DNA of 64,000 nt, taken from contig NZ_CP042906.1 of the NCBI RefSeq assembly GCF_008728855.1, positions 496,001 through 560,000 on the forward strand, in the 5' to 3' direction. Below are positions 48,899-57,611 of this stretch, one piece after another. Source of the DNA: Hypericibacter terrae (lineage in GTDB: Bacteria > Pseudomonadota > Alphaproteobacteria > Dongiales > Dongiaceae). Each line of letters starts with the position of its first letter. Position 1 is the stretch's first letter. A program made the translations under genes and the position numbers. Under the pieces are notes generated by a model that did no database searches, was not told where the DNA came from, and saw only the letters and a list, made by a program, of their open reading frames with translations.

Positions 48899-49008
48899 AA
48901 TTGCGGCGGAGTGCAGATGGTCCCGAGTTCAAGTCACGGGCAGTGAGCCGCGGCTCATCGGTCGGACTGGCCGAGTGCTTCGGGAGGGTCGGCAAGCAAA
49001 GGTGAAAC

Positions 49009-49176
49009 GTGAGTACAATCCTCATCATTATCGTACTGATCGTGCTGCTCGGCGGTGGCGGCGGGTATTATGGGTACAGCCGTTATGGCGGAGCCGGGTT
49101 GGGCGGCGTACTCGGCTTGGTGTTGATTATCCTTCTCGTGCTCTGGCTTCTGGGCGGACTGCATATGAGTCCCTGA
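49009..49176 (+). CDS. DUF3309 family small membrane protein
   Basis: A 55-residue gene from a GTG start, preceded by GCAAAGGTGAAAC. The product begins MSTILIIIVLIVLLGGGGGY (the first residue from GTG), followed by YGYSRYGGAGLGGVLGLVLI and a closing ILLVLWLLGG. Two membrane helices around a Gly/Tyr-rich loop are the DUF3309 signature. The family is widespread in alphaproteobacteria and often near stress genes; its function is unknown. Here it follows CsbD by about 150 bases. Confidence 0.85.
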   Translation: MSTILIIIVLIVLLGGGGGYYGYSRYGGAGLGGVLGLVLIILLVLWLLGGLHMSP

Positions 49177-49286
49177 GTCGGATGGCGGGCGGCCGGCTCC
49201 AGATCCGTTCCTAAAGACGAACCACCGGCGGAGGCCCGTTGCGGCCCGGGGTGTCCACCGTCAGCGATCTTTCTGACAAGCTCTCG

Positions 49287-50807
49287 TCAGTATGTCGCCC
49301 CGTAATTCCACGGGACGAATTCCTCGTCGCCATAGCCGAGCTCCTCGCTGCGGGTCTTCTGGCCCGAGGCGGTACGGAGCATGAGGTCGAAGATGCGCTC
49401 GCCCATCTCGTCCATCGAGGCGGTGCCGTCGACGATCTCGCCGCAATTGATGTCCATGTCACCCTTCATGCGCTGATACATGGGCGTGTTGGTCGCGAGC
49501 TTGAGGCTGGGGGCGGGCTTGCAGCCGAAGCAGGAGCCGCGCCCCGTGGTGAAGCAGACGAGGTTGGCGCCGGCCGCCACTTGTCCCGTGGCCGAGACCG
49601 GATCGTAGCCCGGCGAATCCATGAAGACGGCGCCCTTGGCCGTGATCGGCTCGGCATAGCGATAGACAGCGGTCAGGGGCGAGCTGCCGCTCTTGGCGAC
49701 CGCGCCCAGCGATTTCTCGAGAATGGTGGTGATGCCGCCGGCCTTGTTGCCGGGAGAGGGATTGTTGTCGAGGCTGCCATTGTCGTGGCTCGCATGCTCT
49801 TCCCACCAGCGGATCAGCTCGATCAGCTTCTCGCCTACGGCCGCGTCCGTCACGCGCGCGAGCAGCAGGCTCTCGGCGCCATAGATCTCCGGCGTCTCGC
49901 TCAGGATCCCGGTGCCGCCCGCGGCCGCCAGCAGATCGACCGCCTTGCCCAGCGCCGGATTGGCCGTCAGCGCCGAGAAGCCGTCGGAGCCGCCGCACTG
50001 AAGTCCCACGACCAGATTTTCGGCACCGACCGGCTCGCGCTTCGCGGCCGCGGCCGGCTCGATCATGGTTTTCAGCGCGTCGATCGCCGCGCGCACGGTG
50101 GCCTCGGTGCCGCCTTCCTCCTGGATGATGAGGGGTTTCAGCCGCTCGCTGGCATGCAGGCCCGCCTTCGCCATGAAGTCATGGACCTGGTTGTCCTCGC
50201 AGCCCAGCGCCACGACGAGCACGCCGGCGAAATTCGGATGATGCGCGTAACCTGCCAGCGTGCGGCGCAGCAGCGCGATGTTGGGGCCGTCCCCGCGCGC
50301 CCCGCAGCCCTGGTGATGCGTCAAGGAGGCGATGCCGTCGATCATCGGCAGGCCCGAGAGATCAACCTCGCGCCGAAAGCGCTCGGCGATCAGCCGCGCC
50401 ACCGTGGCCGAGCAATTGACCGTCGTCAGCACGCCCAGATAGTTGCGCGTACCGACACGGCCATCCTCGCGCTTGAAGCCTTCGAACCCGACGGAGCGGT
50501 TGGCGGGCTTGGGCGCGGGCGCGGCGCCGCCGAGGCGCCAGTTCACCCGCATCGTCTGGAATTCGAGATTGTGGGTGTGGATATGCGTGCCGGCCGCGAT
50601 CGGCCGGGTCGCGACGCCGATCGGAATCCCGAACTTCATCACCGGCTCGCCCACGGCAATGGCGCGCCGCGCCAGCTTATGGCCGCGCGGAATGGTCTCG
50701 CCCACCGTCAGCCCGTCGCCGACAGCCGTGCCCGCCGGCAGATCGGCGAGCGCCACCAGCACCGAATCCTGCTCGTTGAGTTTCAGCCAATCCTGCTTCG
50801 CCGCCAC
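49287..50807 (-). CDS. uxaA: UxaA-family hydro-lyase (altronate/galactarate dehydratase type)
   Basis: 506 residues from ATG 50807, full length for the family. The N-terminal SAF domain (about residues 10-85) contains VALADLPAGTAVGDGLTVGE and IPIGVATRPIAAGTHIHTHN. The catalytic part starts GFKREDGRVGTRNYLGVLTT and contains THHQGCG, VVALGCEDNQV and VGLQCGGSDGFSALTANPAL, then GRGSCFGCKPAPSLKLATNT and INCGEIVDGTASMDEMGERI. The cysteines in these motifs bind iron. Altronate dehydratase makes 2-keto-3-deoxygluconate from D-altronate; galactarate dehydratase is the close alternative. No other hexuronate gene is nearby. A fragment of a related gene lies at 47725. Confidence 0.9.
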   Translation of the reverse strand: MAAKQDWLKLNEQDSVLVALADLPAGTAVGDGLTVGETIPRGHKLARRAIAVGEPVMKFGIPIGVATRPIAAGTHIHTHNLEFQTMRVNWRLGGAAPAPKPANRSVGFEGFKREDGRVGTRNYLGVLTTVNCSATVARLIAERFRREVDLSGLPMIDGIASLTHHQGCGARGDGPNIALLRRTLAGYAHHPNFAGVLVVALGCEDNQVHDFMAKAGLHASERLKPLIIQEEGGTEATVRAAIDALKTMIEPAAAAKREPVGAENLVVGLQCGGSDGFSALTANPALGKAVDLLAAAGGTGILSETPEIYGAESLLLARVTDAAVGEKLIELIRWWEEHASHDNGSLDNNPSPGNKAGGITTILEKSLGAVAKSGSSPLTAVYRYAEPITAKGAVFMDSPGYDPVSATGQVAAGANLVCFTTGRGSCFGCKPAPSLKLATNTPMYQRMKGDMDINCGEIVDGTASMDEMGERIFDLMLRTASGQKTRSEELGYGDEEFVPWNYGATY

Positions 50808-50919
50808 GCCAATGCCTCCATAGGGGACCGCAAACTTACCCGATCAGCGGCCCGAGGGCGGAGGGAAAGGTAGGGTGGCTGTTTTCCCTACTTCTCTTTC
50901 CTCTCCCCCCGCTACGCGC

Positions 50920-52205
50920 AGGGCTGTCCGGGGAATGAGTCGATAGGTCGCGGGCGCATGCCCGGTTTTCCGGAGGTTTTCCGGGTACTTTCTGGTTGTC
51001 GAGACTCAGAAAGGGAACCGGGCATGCAGTACATGGGTAGCATCTTCGTGAGCCTGCTGAAACCCATCGATCGGCGTCAATTCCGCACGCTGGTGGAGCG
51101 CCACGACGGCGATGCCTACGACAAATCCTTCAAGAGCTGGGATCATCTGGTGGCGCTGATCTACGCCCAGCTCAGCCACGCCAAGAGCCTGCGGGGGGTG
51201 GAGGCGGGTTTCAACGCCAACTCCCAGCATCACTACCATCTGGGGGTCGGGAAGCTGGTTCGTTCGACCTTGTCGGATGCCAATGCGCGCCGTCCAGTGA
51301 GTGTGTTTGCGGGGCTGTTTGGCACGCTTTCCCAGGAGGTGGATCGGCTGGCTCGCCAGGAAGGGAACGAGATGCTGCGTTTGATCGACGCCTCGCCGAT
51401 TCCGCTGGGCAAGGTCTGCGCCTGGGCGGACTGGAACGGCCGGATCCGCGGCATGAAGATGCATGTCGTCTACGATCCCAAGGCCGATCGCCCCTGCTCG
51501 GTCGAGGTCACGCCGGCCACCATCAACGACATCGAGGTGGGCCGGCGCGTGCCGATCGAGGCCGGAGCCACCTATGTCTTCGACAAAGGCTATTGTCGCT
51601 ACAGTTGGTGGTGCCAGATCGACGCCGCCGAGGCGGTCTTCGTCACGCGCGCGAAGTCCAACATGCGCTTGCGCGCCACCAAGCGGCGCAAGCTCCGGAA
51701 GATTGTCGGCGACGGCTTCAGGATCATCGACGACGCCGAGGTCCGCCTCGTCAGTAAGGGCGATTCCAAGCTGGCGATCCGGCTGCGTCGGATCCGGGTC
51801 CGGCGCGAAAAAGGCGGCGTCATCACCCTCATCACCAACGATATGACCCGCTCGGCCGTGGAAATCGCCACCCTCTACAAGACCCGGTGGCAGATCGAGC
51901 TGCTGTTCCGCTGGATCAAGCAGCATCTCGATATTCGCAAGTTCCTTGGCAACAACGAAAATGCCATCCGGCTGCAGGTCCTCGCCGCCATGATCGCCTA
52001 TCTGCTCCTGCGCATCGGCGCGCGCCTCCACAGCGTGAAAATCCCCCTCCTGCGACTGGCCGAACTCGTCGGCCAGTCGCTCTTTACCAGGAAAACCTTC
52101 CACCGTATCGATCGCCCGCCGCCCGTCAATCCAAGCAAGCCATCTCCCAAAGTCCCAGCCAACCAGATGGCGTTCTGTTATGCATGAGTTTCCCCGGACA
52201 GCCCT
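50920..52205. mobile_element. IS4-family insertion sequence, complete
   Basis: Terminal inverted repeats AGGGCTGTCCGGGGAA at 50920-50935 and its reverse complement at 52190-52205 match over 16 bases and enclose one transposase gene; total length 1286 bases. Just outside the ends, CCCGCTACGCG (left) and CCCGCTTCGCG (right) match at 10 of 11 positions, a probable target duplication. The flanks CTTTCCTCTCC on the left and GGAGAGGAAAG on the right are complementary, so the element landed in the loop of an intergenic hairpin. Confidence 0.85.
51024..52187 (+). CDS. IS4-family transposase
   Basis: 387 residues from ATG 51024, behind GAAAGGGAACCGGGC; it fills the element at 50920-52205. The N-terminal domain (DRRQFRTLVERHDGDAYDKS) is the DUF4372-like region of IS4 transposases. 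Catalytic acids are visible in MLRLIDASPIPLG (first Asp), TYVFDKGYCRY (second Asp) and the YREK-like block LYKTRWQIELLFRWIKQHLD (Glu). No internal stop or frameshift is seen, so the enzyme may be functional. The gene stop lies two bases before the right inverted repeat. Confidence 0.93.
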   Translation: MQYMGSIFVSLLKPIDRRQFRTLVERHDGDAYDKSFKSWDHLVALIYAQLSHAKSLRGVEAGFNANSQHHYHLGVGKLVRSTLSDANARRPVSVFAGLFGTLSQEVDRLARQEGNEMLRLIDASPIPLGKVCAWADWNGRIRGMKMHVVYDPKADRPCSVEVTPATINDIEVGRRVPIEAGATYVFDKGYCRYSWWCQIDAAEAVFVTRAKSNMRLRATKRRKLRKIVGDGFRIIDDAEVRLVSKGDSKLAIRLRRIRVRREKGGVITLITNDMTRSAVEIATLYKTRWQIELLFRWIKQHLDIRKFLGNNENAIRLQVLAAMIAYLLLRIGARLHSVKIPLLRLAELVGQSLFTRKTFHRIDRPPPVNPSKPSPKVPANQMAFCYA

Positions 52206-52242
52206 GCCCGCTTCGCGGGCGGAGAGGAAAGATGCAGTTCCC

Positions 52243-52704
52243 CTACGCCGCCTCCACCTTCAGCGTCGTGCCTTGCACCGCCACCACGCGCACGCGGGAG
52301 CCCTTCGGCAGGTCCGGGCCCTCGGCGCGCCAGACGGTGTCGGCGACCCGGACCGCGCCGCGGCCGGTGTGGATCGCCTCGGCCAGCACATAGACCTGGC
52401 CGATCAGCGCCTCGCCGCGCCGGTTGAGGCCGCTGTCGTCGGTCTTGATCGGATGGCGCTTGAGCCAGGCGCGGCCGGCGAAGACGGACACGCTGGCGAG
52501 GATCACGAAGATCAGCACCTGCAGCTGCCAGCCGAGATCGGGCATGATCACCAGCAGCAGCCCCACCACGGCGGCGGCGATGCCGAGCCAGAGGAAGAAG
52601 GTTCCCGGCGCCAGCACCTCGAGCAGGATCAGCAGGACCGCGAGGACCCACCAATGCCAGAACTCGACATTGCCTTGAAGGAAGGCCGTTATTTCTTCTC
52701 CCAT
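52243..52704 (-). CDS. NfeD family membrane protein
   Basis: 153 residues. Four membrane-spanning stretches lie in residues 15-85 (for example WVLAVLLILLEVLAPGTFFL and GLLLVIMPDLGWQLQVLIFV). The NfeD C-terminal OB-fold follows (NRRGEALIGQVYVLAEAIHT, shortened family form, and GSRVRVVAVQGTTLKVEAA). Its ATG overlaps the stop codon of the SPFH gene by one base (TAATG), so they are translationally coupled, as is usual for stomatin/NfeD pairs. NfeD partners SPFH proteins in membrane microdomains and quality control. It is the last gene of the unit before the IS4 element. Confidence 0.93.
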   Translation of the reverse strand: MGEEITAFLQGNVEFWHWWVLAVLLILLEVLAPGTFFLWLGIAAAVVGLLLVIMPDLGWQLQVLIFVILASVSVFAGRAWLKRHPIKTDDSGLNRRGEALIGQVYVLAEAIHTGRGAVRVADTVWRAEGPDLPKGSRVRVVAVQGTTLKVEAA

Positions 52705-53648
52705 TATTTCTTCTCCCAGGGGCCCGCACCCTGCTTGGCCAAAGCTTGCTTGGCCAGCTCGGCGATGCCGCCGATGGCGCCGATCACGCCCGAGGCTTCG
52801 AGCGGCATCAGCACCAGCTTCTGGTTGGGCGAATCGGCGAACTTGCTGATCGCGTCCACATAGCGCTGCGCGATGAAGTAGTTGATCGCATTCACGTCGC
52901 CCTTGGTGATGGCCTCGGAGACCATCTGCGTCGCCTTGGCTTCGGCCTCGGCGGAGCGCTCGCGCGCCTCGGAATCGCGGAAGGCGGCCTCGCGCCGGCC
53001 CTCGGCCTGCAGGATCGCCGCCTGCTTTTCGCCCTCGGCCCGCAGCACCTGGGCCTGCTTCAGACCCTCGGCCTCGAGCACGGCCGCGCGCTTGTCGCGT
53101 TCGGCCTTCATCTGGCGGCCCATCGATTCCACCAGATCGCGCGGCGGCGCGATGTCCTTGATCTCGATGCGCGTGACCTTGAGGCCCCAGGGATGGGTCG
53201 CCTCGTCCACCACATGGAGCAGCTGGAGGTTGATCTTGTCGCGCTGCGACAGCAGCTCGTCCAGATCCATCGAGCCCATCACGGTGCGGATGTTGGTCAT
53301 GGTCAAATTGAGGATCGCGATCTGGAGCTGGCGGACCTCATAGGCGGCCTTGGCCGCGTCCAGCACCTGGTAGAACACGACGCCGTCGACGCTCACCATG
53401 GCGTTGTCCTTGGTGATGATCTCCTGCGTCGGCACGTCGAGCACCGTCTCCATCATGCTCATTTTCGAGCCGATGCGATCGACGACCGGCATGATGAGAT
53501 TGAGGCCGGGTCGCAGCGTGCGGGTGTAGCGCCCGAACCGCTCGACCGTCCATTCGCTGCCCTGCGGCACCGATTTCACGCCGGCGAAGATCAACAGGAT
53601 CGCCAGCACCGCCAGCACGATCACGAAGACTGAACTACCCACCATCAT
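52704..53648 (-). CDS. qmcA: SPFH/band 7 stomatin-like protein
   Basis: ATG 53648 (or the next codon, also ATG, at 53645) gives 314 residues. One N-terminal membrane helix ([20 protein letters not shown]) is followed by the SPFH domain ([40 protein letters not shown] and [20 protein letters not shown]). A long alanine/glutamate-rich coiled coil ([20 protein letters not shown]) follows, then a C-terminal oligomerisation segment. It is close to QmcA/stomatin and, with NfeD, would form a ring or cage on the inner membrane that modulates proteases such as FtsH. The upstream gap to RmuC is 164 bases with no clear motif. Confidence 0.93.
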   Translation of the reverse strand: MMVGSSVFVIVLAVLAILLIFAGVKSVPQGSEWTVERFGRYTRTLRPGLNLIMPVVDRIGSKMSMMETVLDVPTQEIITKDNAMVSVDGVVFYQVLDAAKAAYEVRQLQIAILNLTMTNIRTVMGSMDLDELLSQRDKINLQLLHVVDEATHPWGLKVTRIEIKDIAPPRDLVESMGRQMKAERDKRAAVLEAEGLKQAQVLRAEGEKQAAILQAEGRREAAFRDSEARERSAEAEAKATQMVSEAITKGDVNAINYFIAQRYVDAISKFADSPNQKLVLMPLEASGVIGAIGGIAELAKQALAKQGAGPWEKK

Positions 53649-53812
53649 GGTCCGTTCCCCGCCTTTATTTTCTTTCGGCCTGGCCCACACCCCAAGCCGC
53701 CGGTGTCTTGACGCCCGTCGCCGTTAACGTTTATGGCCACCGCTGGTCTTGTCCAGGACCCCACCAACAAGCCCTGGAGGTCAACCGGAGGTGGCACCGA
53801 GGCATATGGCCC

Positions 53813-54922
53813 CTACCGTTTTGCAATCAAGATATCGGGCGCCGGCAGAGAAGTCGCCGGCGCGGCCGTGCCGCCTTCCTCGATCTCCACTTCCTTGATG
53901 CGCTCGCCGCGGCGCTGGATCTGATCGGTCGATTTGACGATGTCCTGCAGATCCTTGCCGGCCTGCTCGTGATGCGTCTGCAGCTTGCCGACGCGCTCGC
54001 CGAGCCGCCGCACATCCTCGAGCAGCAATCCTACGGTGCGCTGGATCTCGTGCGCCTGCTCGCGCATGCGCACGTCGCGCAGGACCGCGCGGATCGTGGT
54101 GAGGAGCGCCATCAGGGTGCTGGGCGAGGCGATCGAGACGCGCCGGCGCAGCGATTCCTCGACCAGGCCGGAGAAGCCGCTATGAAGCTCGGCATAGACC
54201 GCCTCGCTGGGCAGGAACATCACCGCCCAGTCGGCGGTCTCGCCGGGCAGGATATATCTCTCGGCGATGGCGATCACATGGTTGCGCACGGTGGTGTGGA
54301 AGTCGCGCTGCGCGAGCTTGACCGCGGCCTCGTCCTTGGCCTCGCGCAGCGCGCGATAGGCCTCGAGCGGGAACTTCGAATCGATGGCGATCGAGCCCGG
54401 CGGGTTCGGCAGCTTCAGCAGGCAGTCGACGCGCCGGCTGTTGGACAGCGTCGCCTGGAATTCGTAGTTCGCCGCCGGCAGCGCGTCGCGCACCAGCCCC
54501 TCGAGCTGGACCTCGCCGAAGGCGCCGCGCGCCTGCTTGTTGGAGAGGATGTCCTGGAGCCCGACCACCTGGGTCGAAAGCTCGACGATGTTCTTCTGCG
54601 CGGCGTCGATGACGGCGAGCCGCTCCTTGAGCTCGGTCAGCGAGGCCTGCGCCTGGGTCGAGGATTCCTGGAGGCGCAATCCCACCCGGTCGCCGAGCTG
54701 GGCCAGGCGCTGCTCGACGGCGGCGGCCAAGGCCCGCTCCTGTGCCTGCAGCCCTTCGGCGAGGCGCGCCTGGGCCTCGCTCTGGGCCCGCGCCATCTGG
54801 TCGAAGCGGCCGGTGAGTTCGGCCATCTGCGTGGCCTCGCTGCCCGAGCGGCGCAGCAGCAGGAAACCCAGCCCCAGCGCCAGCAGCAGCGCCAGGCCGG
54901 CGAGGATCAAGGTCAGGTCCAT
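53813..54922 (-). CDS. rmuC: RmuC family DNA recombination protein
   Basis: 369 residues. An N-terminal membrane helix (LILAGLALLLALGLGFLLL) leads to a long coiled coil (residues about 30-115). The nuclease-like core includes ARGAFGEVQLEGLVRDALPA, VDCLLKLPNPPGSIAIDSKF and ADWAVMFLPSEAVYAEL. The IDSKFPLEAYRAL part (about residues 178-190) matches the PD-(D/E)XK-type motif. RmuC is thought to limit inversions at short inverted repeats. This genome is rich in such repeats, but the gene itself is common. A C-terminal tail (about residues 330-369) is polar. ATG 54922. Confidence 0.92.
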   Translation of the reverse strand: MDLTLILAGLALLLALGLGFLLLRRSGSEATQMAELTGRFDQMARAQSEAQARLAEGLQAQERALAAAVEQRLAQLGDRVGLRLQESSTQAQASLTELKERLAVIDAAQKNIVELSTQVVGLQDILSNKQARGAFGEVQLEGLVRDALPAANYEFQATLSNSRRVDCLLKLPNPPGSIAIDSKFPLEAYRALREAKDEAAVKLAQRDFHTTVRNHVIAIAERYILPGETADWAVMFLPSEAVYAELHSGFSGLVEESLRRRVSIASPSTLMALLTTIRAVLRDVRMREQAHEIQRTVGLLLEDVRRLGERVGKLQTHHEQAGKDLQDIVKSTDQIQRRGERIKEVEIEEGGTAAPATSLPAPDILIAKR

Positions 54923-55036
54923 GGGGGGAGAAAGTCCAAAAACGGCATGGGGCGGAGCCTAGCACGGGCCCGGCCCCGGCCGAAGCCCGGCGCCGCCTGC
55001 GGGTCTCCGATTCGGGCCCGGCCCCCGATTCGCCGC

Positions 55037-56785
55037 TCAGGGCGGAATGTGACCGCGCGCTTTCAGATCGGCGACGGCCTTGTCCTTGATCATGCCCAGG
55101 GCCCAGCTTCGCAGGCCCATCGACCAGGCGGCGTTCGCCACCTGGCGCAGCACCCAGCTGGAGATCTGGGTATCGATCAGCCGGTCGACCACGGCGTCGG
55201 CACGCTCGCGGGCGTGCTGCATCAGCGTATCGACGATGCCCGGTTCGAGCGACGGCCAGGCGGGCGCGGGGACCTCGAGATTGGCCGTGCCCAGCAAGGG
55301 GATGATCGGATGGTAGGTCGTGCCCTTGCCGTCCTTGGTCTGGAACCGTGCCTTGGCGGGCGCGGTCCAATCGCCGCCGGCCACGAGCGGATTCTCCGGG
55401 GGCAGGCAGAAGCTGTGGCGCAGGAACCATTGGCAGTTGCGCCGGCCGAGCTGATAGTCGTGCGCGCGCAGCCGGCGATCGAGAAAGCCGCCGAAACCGC
55501 CGAGCAGGCCGCAGGCGATGGCGCGTTCGCCGCTGACCGACGCCGTGGCGTTGCCGCGCTCCGGCTGGATCATGAAGCGGCTGAAGCGATCCTCGTCGGC
55601 GGCGGCGACCAGTTCCTCGAGCTTGAAGCGCGCCTGCTGAGTCAGGGTCGGCACCAGCTTCTTCAGCACCCAGACGAGCGAATTGTCCTGCTTCTCGTCG
55701 AAGTCGAAGGCCGGCGCCTCGGGAAAGGGATCGATCATGAGGATCGCGCGATCGGCCTTCGCTCCCTTGCTTTCGTTATGGACCGATTGGGTCGGATCCT
55801 GCAGCAAGGTCCAGTGGGCGAACTCGAACGGCTCGTTGTTGATCATGCCGCCGTCGACATTGGCGAAGCCGTAAGTGGCCCCGACCGGCGTCTTCGGAAA
55901 GGCGGGCAGGATCCGGGTGAGGGCGGGTCGCTCGATCGGCCATTGAAGGTTGGCGATATCGGCGCTCGGCCGGCTGAGCAGGCGGGCCTTGAGGCCGATC
56001 GGAAAGGCGCTGGTGGCGAGGGCCGCCTGGCCGAACTCGACCCAGGCCGGCGGCAGGGCACCGCCGTGAAAGAGTTCGCCGATGTCCAGCGTGGTGGCGG
56101 GGTCCTGGTCGGCCCAGACGCTCGACATGACGGCCGCGCCGACGTTGGAGAGAGCGAAATGGACCCGGTCGCCATGAAGCTGGATGACATGGAGGTCGGA
56201 AATCGCCTCGCCGCGCGCGTCGGTGCCGCTGAAGGCGACCCCGTAGGGGACGCCGTGAAGATTGCTGACGGTCAGGAACAGATGCAGCTTCGATCCGATC
56301 CAGGGATGGGGCGCCGCTTGGCCACCACTGCGTGGCTGCAGCGCTTCGGCGCAGACCTCGTCCAGGATCGTGGTGTCGAGGGCGGAGCAGACCGGCGCCT
56401 TCGAATCCGCGAGATCGCGCAAGCCCAGGAGACCGCCCTTGGGGTCCTCGAACAGTGTCGGCCGCTCGACCCAGGCGCGGTAAAGTGCCGGAAGCGTGTA
56501 GAGATTGGGATTGGGCGCCGTGCCTCCGGGCGGCATCGCGCCTGCCGGCCGGGTCACCGGCTTGATGCCGTCGGCCAACGCCACCGGCAGGAGTGCGGTG
56601 ATGATACCGCCGGCGGAGGCGCCGCTCATGACGGTGATCGCCGTGCGGTGCTGGGGGATGTCCGCCTGCCCGCGGACCTTTTCCCATTCGCTCAGCGCCT
56701 CGCAGAGAAAATCCACCACCCCCGCGGTATAGGCGCCGGCCGAGATCGCACCGGCCATCGACAGGCCGACCTGGAACTGAGCCAA
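55037..56785 (-). CDS. Large patatin-like phospholipase family protein
   Basis: 582 residues from a TTG at 56785, with a strong AAGGAGAGG just upstream. The patatin core is visible: GLSMAGAISAGAYTAGVVDF at the oxyanion hole, MSGASAGGIITALLP with the nucleophile Ser of GxSxG (about residue 55), and ATYGFANVDGGMINNEPFEF with the catalytic Asp of DGG (about residue 306). The last 250 residues are not part of the core and contain an arginine-rich helix block (FGGFLDRRLRAHDYQLGRRN). It may hydrolyse membrane lipids. Upstream on the same strand are two small membrane proteins and an amidase. No CD-NTase or T6SS gene is seen. Confidence 0.85.
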   Translation of the reverse strand: MAQFQVGLSMAGAISAGAYTAGVVDFLCEALSEWEKVRGQADIPQHRTAITVMSGASAGGIITALLPVALADGIKPVTRPAGAMPPGGTAPNPNLYTLPALYRAWVERPTLFEDPKGGLLGLRDLADSKAPVCSALDTTILDEVCAEALQPRSGGQAAPHPWIGSKLHLFLTVSNLHGVPYGVAFSGTDARGEAISDLHVIQLHGDRVHFALSNVGAAVMSSVWADQDPATTLDIGELFHGGALPPAWVEFGQAALATSAFPIGLKARLLSRPSADIANLQWPIERPALTRILPAFPKTPVGATYGFANVDGGMINNEPFEFAHWTLLQDPTQSVHNESKGAKADRAILMIDPFPEAPAFDFDEKQDNSLVWVLKKLVPTLTQQARFKLEELVAAADEDRFSRFMIQPERGNATASVSGERAIACGLLGGFGGFLDRRLRAHDYQLGRRNCQWFLRHSFCLPPENPLVAGGDWTAPAKARFQTKDGKGTTYHPIIPLLGTANLEVPAPAWPSLEPGIVDTLMQHARERADAVVDRLIDTQISSWVLRQVANAAWSMGLRSWALGMIKDKAVADLKARGHIPP

Positions 56786-56888
56786 GACCTCTCCTTTGCC
56801 GGCGCCGGGCCTTCTGCCGCCGGTCCCCCTGGAACGCCTTCGGCAAGCTCAGCCGTCCGCAACCGGCCGCAATATTTTCAATGCGATA

Positions 56889-57254
56889 TCAGCCGTTCGC
56901 CTGGTCGCCCGCCTTGGCCTGCTGTGCGTCTGCCTGGTTCTGGAGCCCCTTGCCGATCGCGTAGGAGCCGCCGCTGATGCCGAGCAGGACGAGCACGCCG
57001 GAGTTCACTGCGGGGAAGGCGGCGCCCTCGGCGCCGCAGACGGCGCGCAGGGTCATATAGATCAAGCCCCCCGCAATGACGAAGGTGAAGATCAGGAACT
57101 GAAAGCGGGACATGCTGGCATAGCCCTTCTCGTCCGCGATCAGATATTGGAGATCGATTTTATTGGTGTAGATCTTCCACAAGACGATCAACGCCAGGAG
57201 ACCCAGGAAGACGGCGATGATCCAACCGATCAGGGTCGCGTAGGTGAATTCCAT
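56889..57254 (-). CDS. Small membrane protein (paralogue of the 57255 gene)
   Basis: 121 residues. Three hydrophobic segments: about residues 7-27 (LIGWIIAVFLGLLALIVLWK), 50-70 (FQFLIFTFVIAGGLIYMTLR) and 83-105 (NSGVLVLLGISGGSYAIGKG). It shares with its neighbour the motif SRxQxLxxT, then PxxNxxxLxxxGxS, so the two are diverged tandem copies. The start ATG immediately follows the TAG stop of the upstream gene. The C-terminus is polar (QNQADAQQAKAGDQ). Holin-like size and topology next to an amidase suggest a role in membrane permeabilisation or lysis, but this is inference. No named family is recognised with certainty. Confidence 0.65.
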   Translation of the reverse strand: MEFTYATLIGWIIAVFLGLLALIVLWKIYTNKIDLQYLIADEKGYASMSRFQFLIFTFVIAGGLIYMTLRAVCGAEGAAFPAVNSGVLVLLGISGGSYAIGKGLQNQADAQQAKAGDQANG

Positions 57255-57605
57255 CTAACTCTCCCTTGTTGCTCGGTCCCCCACTGACCGGACGAGCTTG
57301 AAGAAGCTCCAGAACTTGTCGCCGAGATGAATCAGGTTGCTGCCGCCGACAACGGCCAGAATGGATTCATTGGGCACGGGCAGGGCGTGGTCCTTGGCCG
57401 CGACGATGGCCTGCACGTAGAACGCCGCGGCCAGGAGCGTCGACAGGAGGAGCTGCAGCCGGCTGGGGCTGAACTCCCCCGTGATCTTGTTGTGGAGGAG
57501 TCCCCGCATGATGATGACGCCGGTGATGAGCTTCCAGAACACGGCGACGGCGAGCCCTGCCGCAATGGCGATCATCTCGACGCGAATGAGGTCGCCCGCG
57601 GTCAT
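57255..57605 (-). CDS. Small membrane protein (paralogue of the 56889 gene)
   Basis: 116 residues, with hydrophobic segments at about 8-30 (EMIAIAAGLAVAVFWKLITG), 48-68 (SRLQLLLSTLLAAAFYVQAI) and 80-92 (SILAVVGGSNLIHLGDKFW). SRLQLLLST and LPVPNESILAVVGGSN align with SRFQFLIFT and FPAVNSGVLVLLGISG of the next gene. It starts six bases after the amidase stop and ends directly before the next ATG, so all are one operon. Function unknown; see the neighbouring entry. Confidence 0.65.
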   Translation of the reverse strand: MTAGDLIRVEMIAIAAGLAVAVFWKLITGVIIMRGLLHNKITGEFSPSRLQLLLSTLLAAAFYVQAIVAAKDHALPVPNESILAVVGGSNLIHLGDKFWSFFKLVRSVGDRATRES

Positions 57606-57611
57606 TCTGCT

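Noticed and set aside
53708-56977. A 1089-codon open frame on the plus strand
   Set aside because: Antisense to rmuC and the patatin-like gene, both of which have clear motifs; the composition is that of a shadow frame.
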